This document shows positions 17,780 through 26,049 of a stretch of DNA of 64,000 bases, one piece after another (the stretch's first letter is position 1; each line of letters begins with the position of its first letter). The notes beneath the pieces were generated by a model that ran no database searches, was not told the origin of the DNA, and saw nothing but the letters and a program-made list of their open reading frames with translations. The DNA is taken from positions 620,001 through 684,000 of the forward strand of contig OY781533.1 in assembly GCA_963677015.1 (NCBI GenBank), written 5' to 3'. The stretch is from G963556115 sp963677015. GTDB taxonomy: Bacteria > Planctomycetota > SZUA-567. The position numbers were made by a program, and so were the translations under genes.

Positions 17780-18624
17780 GCTTCCTCCTCGAACACTTCA
17801 AAAGTCATCTTTATTGCAGATTGAAGTAACGAGTTCATTTCTGCTTTTGTCGGGTTGGCTGTATTCATTCTTAGCTCCTGTATTTGGGCGGATATTTCAG
17901 ACTTCAGATAATCCCGCATATCATTCATTCTGAACACGGCTTCTCTTGGGGAATACCTCTCACTTTCAAACAGTTGACCGATATCCAGATTGAGTCGATT
18001 GAATGCCTCGTTTGCCATGAACAGTTCCATTACAGTCCAAATGCAGTCGTTGTCCATGTTGAGTAAATCAACATCGGGATCGATCGTCAAAAGGTCTGAC
18101 ATCGCTTGAGCCATGGAATTCCGGCAAGACTCCTCTTCTAGGCTGCCACCTGTTGATATTACTTGATCTATGATTTTATTGGCAACCTCATATGCCGAAA
18201 CATTCTTCGAGGTAAGTTGATTTATCCAGTCCCTGACTTTCGTGTCCGAACTGTCACGAATGCCTTGAAGGAAACTGAAAAGCCCAGCACCGGCAGACGT
18301 TGACGTTCGCATTCGACTGGCAACTTTGGATGCTCCTCCCATACCTTTTCGGGAGTAGCTTCCCAACGCTTTCTTTAGGGACCCTCGATTACCACTGCTT
18401 GCATATTCACCAAGGTGTCGTCGTGCATTGCCAAACCGCCTCGGAGGAGCCATCTCCATAGGTTGTGCAGCAGGTTCGGTTTGCTGCGGATTTTGCTCTG
18501 TCTGAGCAGGATCACTGGAAATTTTCTCCAATGGCGACCCGATTTCCGCCGCAACAGAATTGAGCCAAGGGGGATCAAATGGAACTCCGCCTCCGGGTCC
18601 TGAACTTGACGAAGAGGTTCCCAT
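17776..18624 (-). CDS. qatB: QatB, protein of unknown activity in the Qat system
   Basis: 282 residues starting MGTSSSSSGPGGGVPFDPPW, a low-complexity glycine/serine start that is characteristic of QatB as I recall it. A basic linker (around 60-110) and an alpha-helical C-terminal half follow. No catalytic motif is visible. I chose ATG 18624: it overlaps the qatA stop by one base (TAATG) and AAAGGA precedes it, whereas an upstream ATG at 18720 would lie well inside qatA. Its coupling to both neighbours argues that the four proteins are made in fixed proportion. Confidence 0.85.
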   Translation of the reverse strand: MGTSSSSSGPGGGVPFDPPWLNSVAAEIGSPLEKISSDPAQTEQNPQQTEPAAQPMEMAPPRRFGNARRHLGEYASSGNRGSLKKALGSYSRKGMGGASKVASRMRTSTSAGAGLFSFLQGIRDSSDTKVRDWINQLTSKNVSAYEVANKIIDQVISTGGSLEEESCRNSMAQAMSDLLTIDPDVDLLNMDNDCIWTVMELFMANEAFNRLNLDIGQLFESERYSPREAVFRMNDMRDYLKSEISAQIQELRMNTANPTKAEMNSLLQSAIKMTFEVFEEEA

Positions 18625-20492
18625 TATTTTTTCCTTTCGGCTGCTGTATTGATAGCTTTCTTTACAGGTCCAGGCGAGCTTGTATCCTGTTCCCAGCGAG
18701 CCAACAGCTCCTTTGCCCATGTCTCGTTGCGTAATTGAGGTATCAACGGTGCGGGTCTTTTTCCTGCGGGGATTTCATCAAGCATGGCAATGAAAGAAGT
18801 GGCTAATTCAGGAAATGCCTTGGGTAGATGTAACGCTTGAAATATAACGTTTAATTCCCATTGCTGGTTTCTGGCTCGCCGTTTCATTCGAGTTAGGATT
18901 TTTTCCGACTCAATCACTCCAATCTGCTTGATGTTGGTGATGAGCGGCTTCAAGACTCCTTTGGCTTCACAGAGAGCTGATAACAGCTCTCTACCATCAG
19001 GGGAAAGTTCATCAAAACTGGCAAAGGACATTGCCTTGTCCCGGCTTAAATAGAGCAGCGGTCGCAAATCGATTTCAGACAGCGGTGGGTTCAATTTTAA
19101 CCAGTTTGAAATAAATGGATCTTTCCACGACTCGTTTGGAAATGTGAGTTCTTCAGCTTTGGCGACCTTTTCTTCAAGCTCCTGGAGAAATTTCGGTTTA
19201 CCGTCCTCACTGTCGCCGACCTGTTTGGCAAGATAATCAAACGCAGCTGAAGGGGCACATCTTTCAAATAGCTGTAATTTAACCAGTTCTTCAAAGGAAA
19301 CGCTCATTTCTTGAGCTTTTGCAACCGATTCCCGAATAATGAGGTTGTTAAGAAATCTTTTGATAAGTCTCGGATTGCCCGCGATGTGATCTGAAGTAGC
19401 CATGATATTTGCAAGCTGATCCGCCAGATCGATTTGAACGGCAAGTTTTGAAGCTGCATCGCCATAGGCGTCTTCGATTATCTTTTTTGTTAGGCCACCA
19501 GCCCACGATTTTTTGATGGCACTTACAATTGCATCGTGACCTTTCTCTTTCTCTTTCTGTGTGATTTTACCACGCCGTTGAGCAAGATCAGCCAAAAGCA
19601 AAATTAGATATCCCTTGACCTCATTGGTTCCCAGACGAGGGACCTGGAGTGGTATTTGGATCAGTTTATCAAAGTAACTTGTTACTAGTTCATCCTTGAG
19701 GTCGATATTGCCGAAGTGGGATCTCACCGCATTGCAGATCATTTGATTATCAGCTGCAATGATGAATGCCGTTTGAGGGATGAACAGTAGCAACCTCATA
19801 GCTTCAAGCGTAGAGATTGCTGTGTTGGGTAAACACCGATCGAGATCATCGACTAAAACGATTAGGGTCAGTTCAAGTTTTTCCAGTAACTCCTGAAATA
19901 ATAACCTGAGGGCTGCAATTTCTTTTGGCACCGACTTTTCTTTTTTATTAATTAGGAGTTTCTTCAGATCAGGTGCTACCTGATCGTAAGATTCCTTGAT
20001 CTTACTTAGATCTTCCTGACTCGGCATTTTGTCTTGAGCTAACAAGCCACTGATAGCACCGATAAAAGAACCTACAGGTCCAGCGACAGCCCCACCGGTA
20101 AAGATTCCAGCAGCAACCGGCGCCATGAATATCGCAGTTCTCAACCAGTTGATGCGCATGATAAATTCTTTGGCCTTGTCGACGCAAGTTTTACGGGACT
20201 CCGACTCCTCCATTATTTTGTCAGCTACTTTTTGGAGAAGTGCCATGCGAGCATCATCGTAGCCTTGATACAGCCAAGCATTGAAATTGATGAAGATGTA
20301 GTTATCCCCACCATCAAGGCCTTTGAGTGATTCACCGATCATCTGAACAAGAGAGGATTTGCCGACACCCCAGCTTCCTGAAACTCCAATAGAGACAGGC
20401 TGACCATTTCCGTCTTTGATCATTTGGGCTGCCGTATCCGCGACAACCTTGAAATTCAATAGGTCTTGAGTTGTTTCTAGATCATTCCACAT
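18624..20492 (-). CDS. qatA: QatA, KAP-family P-loop NTPase
   Basis: A 622-residue KAP NTPase. Walker A is GSWGVGKSS at 39-47, and Walker B is LIVLVDDLDRCLP near 215. A hydrophobic hairpin (TAIFMAPVAAGIFTGG, then VGSFIGAISGLLA, about 118-150) is inserted between them, as is typical of KAP proteins, which often sit at the membrane. The C-terminal third is helical. It is the first gene of the operon and has GGAAAT before its ATG. qatABCD has been shown experimentally elsewhere to protect against phages; the assignment here is by order and domain content. Confidence 0.92.
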   Translation of the reverse strand: MWNDLETTQDLLNFKVVADTAAQMIKDGNGQPVSIGVSGSWGVGKSSLVQMIGESLKGLDGGDNYIFINFNAWLYQGYDDARMALLQKVADKIMEESESRKTCVDKAKEFIMRINWLRTAIFMAPVAAGIFTGGAVAGPVGSFIGAISGLLAQDKMPSQEDLSKIKESYDQVAPDLKKLLINKKEKSVPKEIAALRLLFQELLEKLELTLIVLVDDLDRCLPNTAISTLEAMRLLLFIPQTAFIIAADNQMICNAVRSHFGNIDLKDELVTSYFDKLIQIPLQVPRLGTNEVKGYLILLLADLAQRRGKITQKEKEKGHDAIVSAIKKSWAGGLTKKIIEDAYGDAASKLAVQIDLADQLANIMATSDHIAGNPRLIKRFLNNLIIRESVAKAQEMSVSFEELVKLQLFERCAPSAAFDYLAKQVGDSEDGKPKFLQELEEKVAKAEELTFPNESWKDPFISNWLKLNPPLSEIDLRPLLYLSRDKAMSFASFDELSPDGRELLSALCEAKGVLKPLITNIKQIGVIESEKILTRMKRRARNQQWELNVIFQALHLPKAFPELATSFIAMLDEIPAGKRPAPLIPQLRNETWAKELLARWEQDTSSPGPVKKAINTAAERKK

Positions 20493-20830
20493 GACTAATT
20501 TCCATTATAATTATATTACAACATTTAAAATAGTGATTTAAATGTCAGAACAATTAATTGTTTAAATTTTATGAACATAAATTTACTAATAAGCTTATAT
20601 TTTCAACTTAACTTTGCGGTATTTATTAACAACAAACGGACATATATTTTAGCTAGTCTCCAATCTTTACCAGCACATACATCTAATGTTATAGCTGTAA
20701 ATACATAACTTAACCATATTTATTAATATTTTTATTACAAATTGAATGTTAGGTAGATTTTAATGATATTTATTTTATAATATACTAATATTTTGTTTTC
20801 TAATGAGATTAGTAATAAATTAAAAACAGT
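20493..20830. other. AT-rich gap upstream of qatA
   Basis: About 340 bases of strongly AT-rich sequence between qatA and the small membrane-protein gene. It must hold the qat promoter on the minus strand, but no single -35/-10 pair stands out. No coding sequence is supported. Confidence 0.4.
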
Positions 20831-21259
20831 TTATTTACGAGAAATTAAAGCATATATTAATGTAAACACCAACATTATAAATAAGAGCTTTCCTCCATAT
20901 AAGTACCAAAATGATATCTTTGGTTTTGGGGGTAACTTAATATGGGCAATTTGCTCAAGTTTTTCTTTAGGAATTTCGAGATACTCTTCATCAGAATTAA
21001 TATAACCAATATATTCTATGTTACTATTCCATACAGGAATAAATAAAATTTCATAAGATTGAAATTTAACCCCAATATCAACATAAACACTTTGATCGTA
21101 ATTAAATTCTAGAGTATCTGGTAAATCAATTATTTTTTCAATACGATTAACATTGCCGGTTAAATATTTTCCGATTTTTGCTATTCCTTTGCTTGTACTT
21201 GATGCTTGACATGAAACTGAAAATAATAATAAAAAACCCAAAATATAAAAATATCTCAT
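20831..21259 (-). CDS. Small exported protein with C-terminal membrane anchor, function unknown
   Basis: 142 residues: an N-terminal hydrophobic export signal (FYILGFLLLFSVSCQAS, with a weak lipobox-like SVSC), a polar middle part of about 90 residues rich in beta-type sequence (YVDIGVKFQSYEILFIPVW), and a C-terminal membrane helix (LLFIMLVFTLIYALI) ending in basic residues. I recognise no family. Its composition is far more AT-rich than qatA. It sits just upstream of qatA and 39 bases downstream of the ankyrin gene in the same direction, so these two may be a cargo pair. Confidence 0.65.
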   Translation of the reverse strand: MRYFYILGFLLLFSVSCQASSTSKGIAKIGKYLTGNVNRIEKIIDLPDTLEFNYDQSVYVDIGVKFQSYEILFIPVWNSNIEYIGYINSDEEYLEIPKEKLEQIAHIKLPPKPKISFWYLYGGKLLFIMLVFTLIYALISRK

Positions 21260-21298
21260 GATTACTCCATGGTTATAATAACTTGTAAAATAGAATTT

Positions 21299-22183
21299 TT
21301 ATTTATCAAATGAAAATAAATTGTAAAGGCTATCTAACTGACTTTTAGGGACCGTTGTTTTCTTAACGTTTTGTAAATTAAAACTATCTTTTTGGGTATG
21401 TAATTCATTAAATGTTTTAGCTCCTGATTGCTTTAGGAGTTCGGCCATTTCATTATTATTGGTATTTATTGCTACATCAAGAGCAGTCTCATTGCAAAAA
21501 ACTATATTCAGGTTTACGTCAGAATTTATGAGTCGAGTAAGTGCTGCTATAAAAACATCTTTTTGAGATGGATAGGTAGTCGCGCTTGAAATTATAGCTA
21601 CTATAATTGGAAATTTTATTGTTGATAGGTCAGATTTATTAAATACGTAACATTCTTCATTAATATTTGCTTTATAATTAATTAAGGTATCCACCATTAT
21701 TTGGGATTTAAGTGCTGCAGTGTATAATATTGGGATTGATATTTTTAATTCATTTCCATTAATATTTATATCTTCGCTTATTATTTCATTGGGATCCGCT
21801 CCATTTTTTAATAGAAAGATAACAGACATTAGATTATTACCCTCAATCGCATAGCAAAGTGGCGAATATCCTAAATCTGTATTATTTATTTGTGCTCCAG
21901 ATTTAATAATTAAATTTAACAAATTTTCATTTAGTGCATAATCAGCTGCCTCTGCTAATATAAGGTTATATATAAATAGTTTTTGTTTTTGGGTAATATC
22001 TGTGGAGGTATTAATTTGTTTTAGCATGCTTGATAGTGTAAGAATATCTCCAGTTTTTATTGTTTCAATAATGATTTGGTCAAAGTTTTCAAAATCCTGC
22101 AGTTCATTGGCGCTAATGTCATTAGTTTGAATTAATAATGAGATAAATAAAAGCAAAATAATTATTTTAAATATTTTTTGCAT
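21299..22183 (-). CDS. Exported ankyrin-repeat protein
   Basis: 294 residues with a clear signal peptide (IFKIIILLLFISLLIQ, then ISA) and three to four ankyrin repeats. The clearest are at about 97-130 (LGYSPLCYAIEGNNLMSVIF, then LLKNGADPNE) and 245-275 (NETALDVAINTNNNEMAELL, then KQSGAK), with a variant repeat between. Ankyrin repeats bind other proteins, and exported versions occur as immunity proteins and effectors. It probably forms a two-gene unit with the small membrane protein downstream. Its role on the island is unknown. Confidence 0.8.
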   Translation of the reverse strand: MQKIFKIIILLLFISLLIQTNDISANELQDFENFDQIIIETIKTGDILTLSSMLKQINTSTDITQKQKLFIYNLILAEAADYALNENLLNLIIKSGAQINNTDLGYSPLCYAIEGNNLMSVIFLLKNGADPNEIISEDININGNELKISIPILYTAALKSQIMVDTLINYKANINEECYVFNKSDLSTIKFPIIVAIISSATTYPSQKDVFIAALTRLINSDVNLNIVFCNETALDVAINTNNNEMAELLKQSGAKTFNELHTQKDSFNLQNVKKTTVPKSQLDSLYNLFSFDK

Positions 22184-22561
22184 AATTCGTCTTTCAAAAT
22201 TATTTTTTTAAAAAGTTAATTCTTTTGTTTTAAATTTAATATGTAATATATATTAAATTTAGGCAATTCTCATATGGTTTATATTATTCCTATTTATATG
22301 ACAATAGATTATGTGTAATTAAGTGTATATGATAATAATACGTATTATTATTTTAGTAAAGAAAAGTATATCAATTTATATCGGATATTTATTACGGTGA
22401 ATTTATATTTTAGTGAACGAAAAAGTAAATGTCATGGAGAACATAAATTTAGATGTGATTTTATTAACTATATGTAGTATATTTTATATGATTTACTAGA
22501 AAAGAGATAAAATGACATAAGTAAGTTGTCTTATATAATGGTCTAAAGAAATAGTAAAGTT
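22184..22561. other. AT-rich gap between the ankyrin gene and the IS relic
   Basis: About 380 bases of very AT-rich sequence with no supported frame. It probably holds the minus-strand promoter of the ankyrin gene. Confidence 0.35.
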
Positions 22562-23825
22562 GTTAAAGGTGGATAAATCCGATAAAATTAATCGATTCAG
22601 TATTTAGGGAGAATCCACTATGATAAAATTAAATATGGCAGAGTTTAAAGCCAAAGTTGATATTGAGGCTACAAAAGTCGGTAAGCCATATTTGAATTGG
22701 AGTCTAAGTATGACGTTCATCCAAATAAAATTCGTCAATAGAGGAAAGAGCTTCGGAATAATCTGCCTGATATTTTTGCTGGTAAGAAAAAGAAACAAGA
22801 GAAGCAATAGGAGCATAACGAATCAAAGTTATTTGAAGAAATTGGTCGTCTCAAGGTTGAGGTAGGTGGGCTCAAAAAAATCTGATGAACTTGAGATCCT
22901 CTGAACGCAAGGCACTAATAAATAAATGGACTGTGAATATTTCAATCAACAGGCAATGTTGATTACTCGGTATTTCCATATCTACTTATTATTATGATTC
23001 TGTAAAAGATTATGAAGAAGATAATCTACTGAAGCATAAGATAGATGATATCTCTCTCTCTCTCATCCTTTCTATGGTCAAGATGTATTTCAGATAACCT
23101 AAAAACTTATGGTAGTAATACAGGCAGAGACAAAGTCAGGCGTTTGATGAGAGAGATGGGGGATAGAAGCATTATCTCCCAAAAATCGAATAACCTAATA
23201 AAATAAAGGATCATAAGATTTATCTATATTTGCTGCATAATCTTTATATCTACAGATTTGATCATGTCTTGGCAGTGATATATCCTATATTCCGTTGAAG
23301 AACGGCAAGCTTACTTGGCAGTAGTTATGGATTGGTATAGCAGGTATATAACTTCATGGGAGCTATCAATGTCGCAGGGCAGCAGCTTTTGCAGTACTGC
23401 TTTGAAAACAGCTTTGAGCAAAGGCAAGACCGTAATATTCGACATCGATCAGTGCCGTTAGTATACGAGTAATGATTTTACTTGTATACTTAAAGATCAT
23501 GCAATCTGGATCAGCATGTCTGATAATGGTAGAGCTTTTGATAATATAATGATTGAGCGTCTCCGGCGTACAGTCAAATATGAAGAAGTATACTTAAAAG
23601 AATATAGGTATTATTACGAAGCACTCAGTTGCATAGAGGAGTATATCAGCTATTACAACGAGGAACGTTGTCATTTCAGTATTGACAACTGTACTCTGAA
23701 GAAAGCATATTTAAATGGTAAAAAGAAGGCAGAATATGCAGCATAAAGAAGAAGTTTCAGTTAGAAATTCTGCTTCGGGCTGCACCTTACGTTCCATTTC
23801 TAACTGTCTGAAGTCCACCTTAAAT
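22562..23825. mobile_element. IS3-family insertion sequence relic
   Basis: Degraded orfA and orfB of an IS3-family transposase lie between imperfect inverted ends: GTTAAAGGTGGATAAATCC on the left, and on the right CTGAAGTCCACCTTAAAT, whose complement reads ATTTAAGGTGGACTTCAG. The length of about 1.26 kb fits the family. Many frameshifts and stops make it non-autonomous. Confidence 0.8.
22620..23745 (+). pseudogene. Broken IS3-family transposase (orfA and orfB)
   Basis: OrfA begins MIKLNMAEFKAKVDIEA, then shifts frame to ESKYDVHPNKIRQ, RKELRNNLPDIFAGKKKKQ and LFEEIGRLKVEVGGLKK, the helix-turn-helix and leucine-zipper parts of IS3 OrfA. OrfB follows with ISISTYYYDSVKD and ends with part of the DDE integrase core, SDNGRAFDNIMIERLRRTVK (residues near the second catalytic aspartate) and a glutamate-containing C-terminus (EEYISYYNEERCH). 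At least six frameshifts or stops separate these blocks. No active transposase can be made. Confidence 0.85.
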
Positions 23826-24583
23826 TAATCTTATTTTTATCTGGAAAATTGAACCAAATTAAAATAAGAAGTTATATTTAACTGGAATTATAATAGTTAT
23901 GAACCTATATATATAGAATAGATTAATAGTTAAAAATAACTTAATGTATAAATAGCGGAATTTTTGTAATTGTTTGTGTGTAAAGGTGTTGTGTGTTTTT
24001 GTTTTGTGTGTGATTATTGTTTGGTTAAAAATAACTGACTTCTATAGTATACCATCTATTAAATGAAAAGGGGGGGATTTGTAGAGGGTCTGTCGGTTAT
24101 AAAAAATTGGATAAATGAAAGCTAGTTGTATAATGTTTTGTAGTGAGTTCATGATGGTAATAATAAGTTTGTTGTTATTGAAATTTGAATTAGAAGTTAA
24201 CTGAGTTATTGATAATGGTTATACTATGGCCGAAATCATTGAATAGTAATAATAATTTTGATATTGCAATAGAGAATCAAATAAAGTGTTATAATAGCTT
24301 AAAATTGTGATTTATTAAGCGTCAGAGCGTATGAAAATAAATTTTAAGGTAATTTGTCCTGTATTATAAAATATGAGCTTAGAGCGCCATTATTTAAGTT
24401 TTGCTTTAAAAACAATTATAATTATATAATAAATGCTCCCAAACTGTTCTTGTGGTAAAATTCATTTTAAAAATTAATTTGGGAATTATTCATGTAGCTA
24501 TTCTTCAACGGAAAGGTAGCTTTATAATTATTTTCTAGCATCTTTAGCAACAAATTTAGGGCCAATATTATTTAAAATATATT

Positions 24584-24616
24584 TATAAATATTATGTATA
24601 AATATTATGTATAAAT
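24584..24616. repeat. Tandem 13-bp repeat (iteron-like)
   Basis: TATAAATATTATG occurs twice without a gap (24584-24596 and 24597-24609), followed by a partial third copy TATAAAT. The spacing of just over one helical turn is like iterons bound by replication initiators. The sequence is so AT-rich that chance slippage is also possible. Confidence 0.4.
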
Positions 24617-24850
24617 AAGAAACGGGTATGTGGTATTTCTATAGGATTTTTTCAATTATATTTTTTAATCTTTTAGTAGAAAATTTTTAGGTGTAGGCAT
24701 GTGAATTATGCTAAAAATTAAAAATTTTTATTAAGTGAAGTATCAAAATGGTAGATAAATAAGTAAATAAATCGCGATATATGCCTTCTTAGGTTATGGG
24801 GCGTGATATTTTGAGTAATTCTTTGTGATCACGTATGTTATGAATAATTT

Positions 24851-24886
24851 AAAGAGCTCATGAGTCAATAGATTCATGAGCTCTTT
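24851..24886. terminator. Perfect 13-bp hairpin, probable terminator
   Basis: AAAGAGCTCATGA (24851-24863) pairs exactly with TCATGAGCTCTTT (24874-24886) around a 10-base loop. An A tract opens one arm and a T tract ends the other, so it could terminate in either direction. Confidence 0.6.
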
Positions 24887-25173
24887 ATGCTGTTTGCCCT
24901 ATTAATTGGTATATTATAGTAGAAGATTAATAAAACGGGAAAATTTATTTGTATTTTTTATTGTAATATATGTAGCTTTATTATGTTGTTTAATACTGAT
25001 TGTGAAGGGAAAGTGTATCAAATGTAAAAATTTTAATTGCTGATATTAATAAAAACTATTGAGTTGTTATGAGTAAGAAAATTATAGGTCATTAGTAATG
25101 CTGCAATGAGTGATGAATTTTAAAAGAGGCATTAAAAGTTGACTAATAGTAAATATTAAAAGGAGATTCGATA

Positions 25174-25614
25174 ATGTCAAAACCAATTTATATTGAAAAA
25201 TCATTAATAAAATCAAAAGCGTTTAATTCTTTGACCGGTAAATCCGCTCAAGTATTAATGATAATAATGACAAAGCGTGTTTTTAGAAGTATATCTGGAA
25301 AAAAATCAAGGTATAGTTTGGTTAATAATGGTGAAATTAATTTTACATATTCCGAAGCAAAAAAATTTTATGGCTTTTCAGATGGTGTATTTAAAAGGGC
25401 TATTAGTCAATTAATAGATACTGGATTTATAAAGGTTGAAAGTAATGGAGGGCTATATAAACAACCGAATAAGTTTAGATTGTTAGAAAATTGGAAAGAC
25501 TTTGGAACACATAAGTTTAGATTACCAGAAAAAACTAAAAATCGCTACGAAGGTATAGGATTTCAAAAAGGTAATAAATACGGTAAAAATTGTAAAAAAC
25601 GTGATAACAGCTAA
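25174..25614 (+). CDS. Winged-helix-like island protein, function unknown
   Basis: A 146-residue basic protein with AAAAGGAGA before its ATG. Residues 20-110 read as a winged helix: LTGKSAQVLMIIMTKRVF, then a recognition-helix-like EAKKFYGFSDGVFKRAISQL and a wing (IDTGFIKVESNGGLYKQ). The C-terminus is lysine-rich. Such proteins are common next to integrases on small islands and may act in replication or control of excision, but I do not recognise a named family. Confidence 0.6.
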   Translation: MSKPIYIEKSLIKSKAFNSLTGKSAQVLMIIMTKRVFRSISGKKSRYSLVNNGEINFTYSEAKKFYGFSDGVFKRAISQLIDTGFIKVESNGGLYKQPNKFRLLENWKDFGTHKFRLPEKTKNRYEGIGFQKGNKYGKNCKKRDNS

Positions 25615-25764
25615 TGTAAAGTGAAAATTATCATAACAAAAAGTTTTGGTTCAAAAGCTTATAATGTAATTTTTTGTTGTTAATAAACCTTAAAAATTAA
25701 AATAGTTGAGAGGTCATAATAATTTATATTAAACGTAAAGTATATTTTAAAGGGATAAAGAAAA

Positions 25765-25986
25765 ATGATAAAATCAATAGAACCTGTTTTATTAAGTTCA
25801 ACAGAAGCATCAAAATTTTTAGGAATAGGTCGTAGCTTGTTTTATAATCTTATGAATGAAGAGAAATTGCCTACTCCTAAGAGACTCGGCTCTCGAGTTT
25901 TGTGGAGTAAGCAAGAACTTGTAGATTGGATTGCTGCTGATTGTCCAAGTCGTTATAAATGGGATGAAATAAAGAATAATATTTGA
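25765..25986 (+). CDS. AlpA/excisionase-type helix-turn-helix protein
   Basis: 73 residues, essentially one MerR-like helix-turn-helix: LLSSTEASKFLGIGRSLFYN, then LMNEEKLPTPKRLGSRVLW and SKQELVDWIA. This is the pattern of AlpA and Xis proteins that control or assist integrase-mediated excision. It lies 63 bases before the integrase gene in the same direction, so it probably sets the direction of recombination for this island. Confidence 0.82.
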   Translation: MIKSIEPVLLSSTEASKFLGIGRSLFYNLMNEEKLPTPKRLGSRVLWSKQELVDWIAADCPSRYKWDEIKNNI

Positions 25987-26049
25987 TCGCTAATAATAAA
26001 TGTTTTATAATTTATTGATAATAATAGTGATAGTTGATAAGGATATAAA

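Larger units (their letters stand above)
23826..25173. other. Long AT-rich, gene-poor stretch of the island
   Basis: About 1.35 kb with no supported coding frame. It contains a 13-bp tandem repeat (24584-24616), a strong hairpin (24851-24886) and a run of seven Gs near 24068-24075. Its position before the winged-helix, excisionase and integrase genes would suit a replication or transfer origin, but that is inference. Confidence 0.4.

Noticed and set aside
22620..22865. 81-codon open frame as a real gene
   Set aside because: It is a frameshifted piece of IS3-family orfA.
23826..25173. CRISPR array in the gene-poor island stretch
   Set aside because: There are no regularly spaced repeats with unique spacers and no cas genes; only one short tandem repeat is present.
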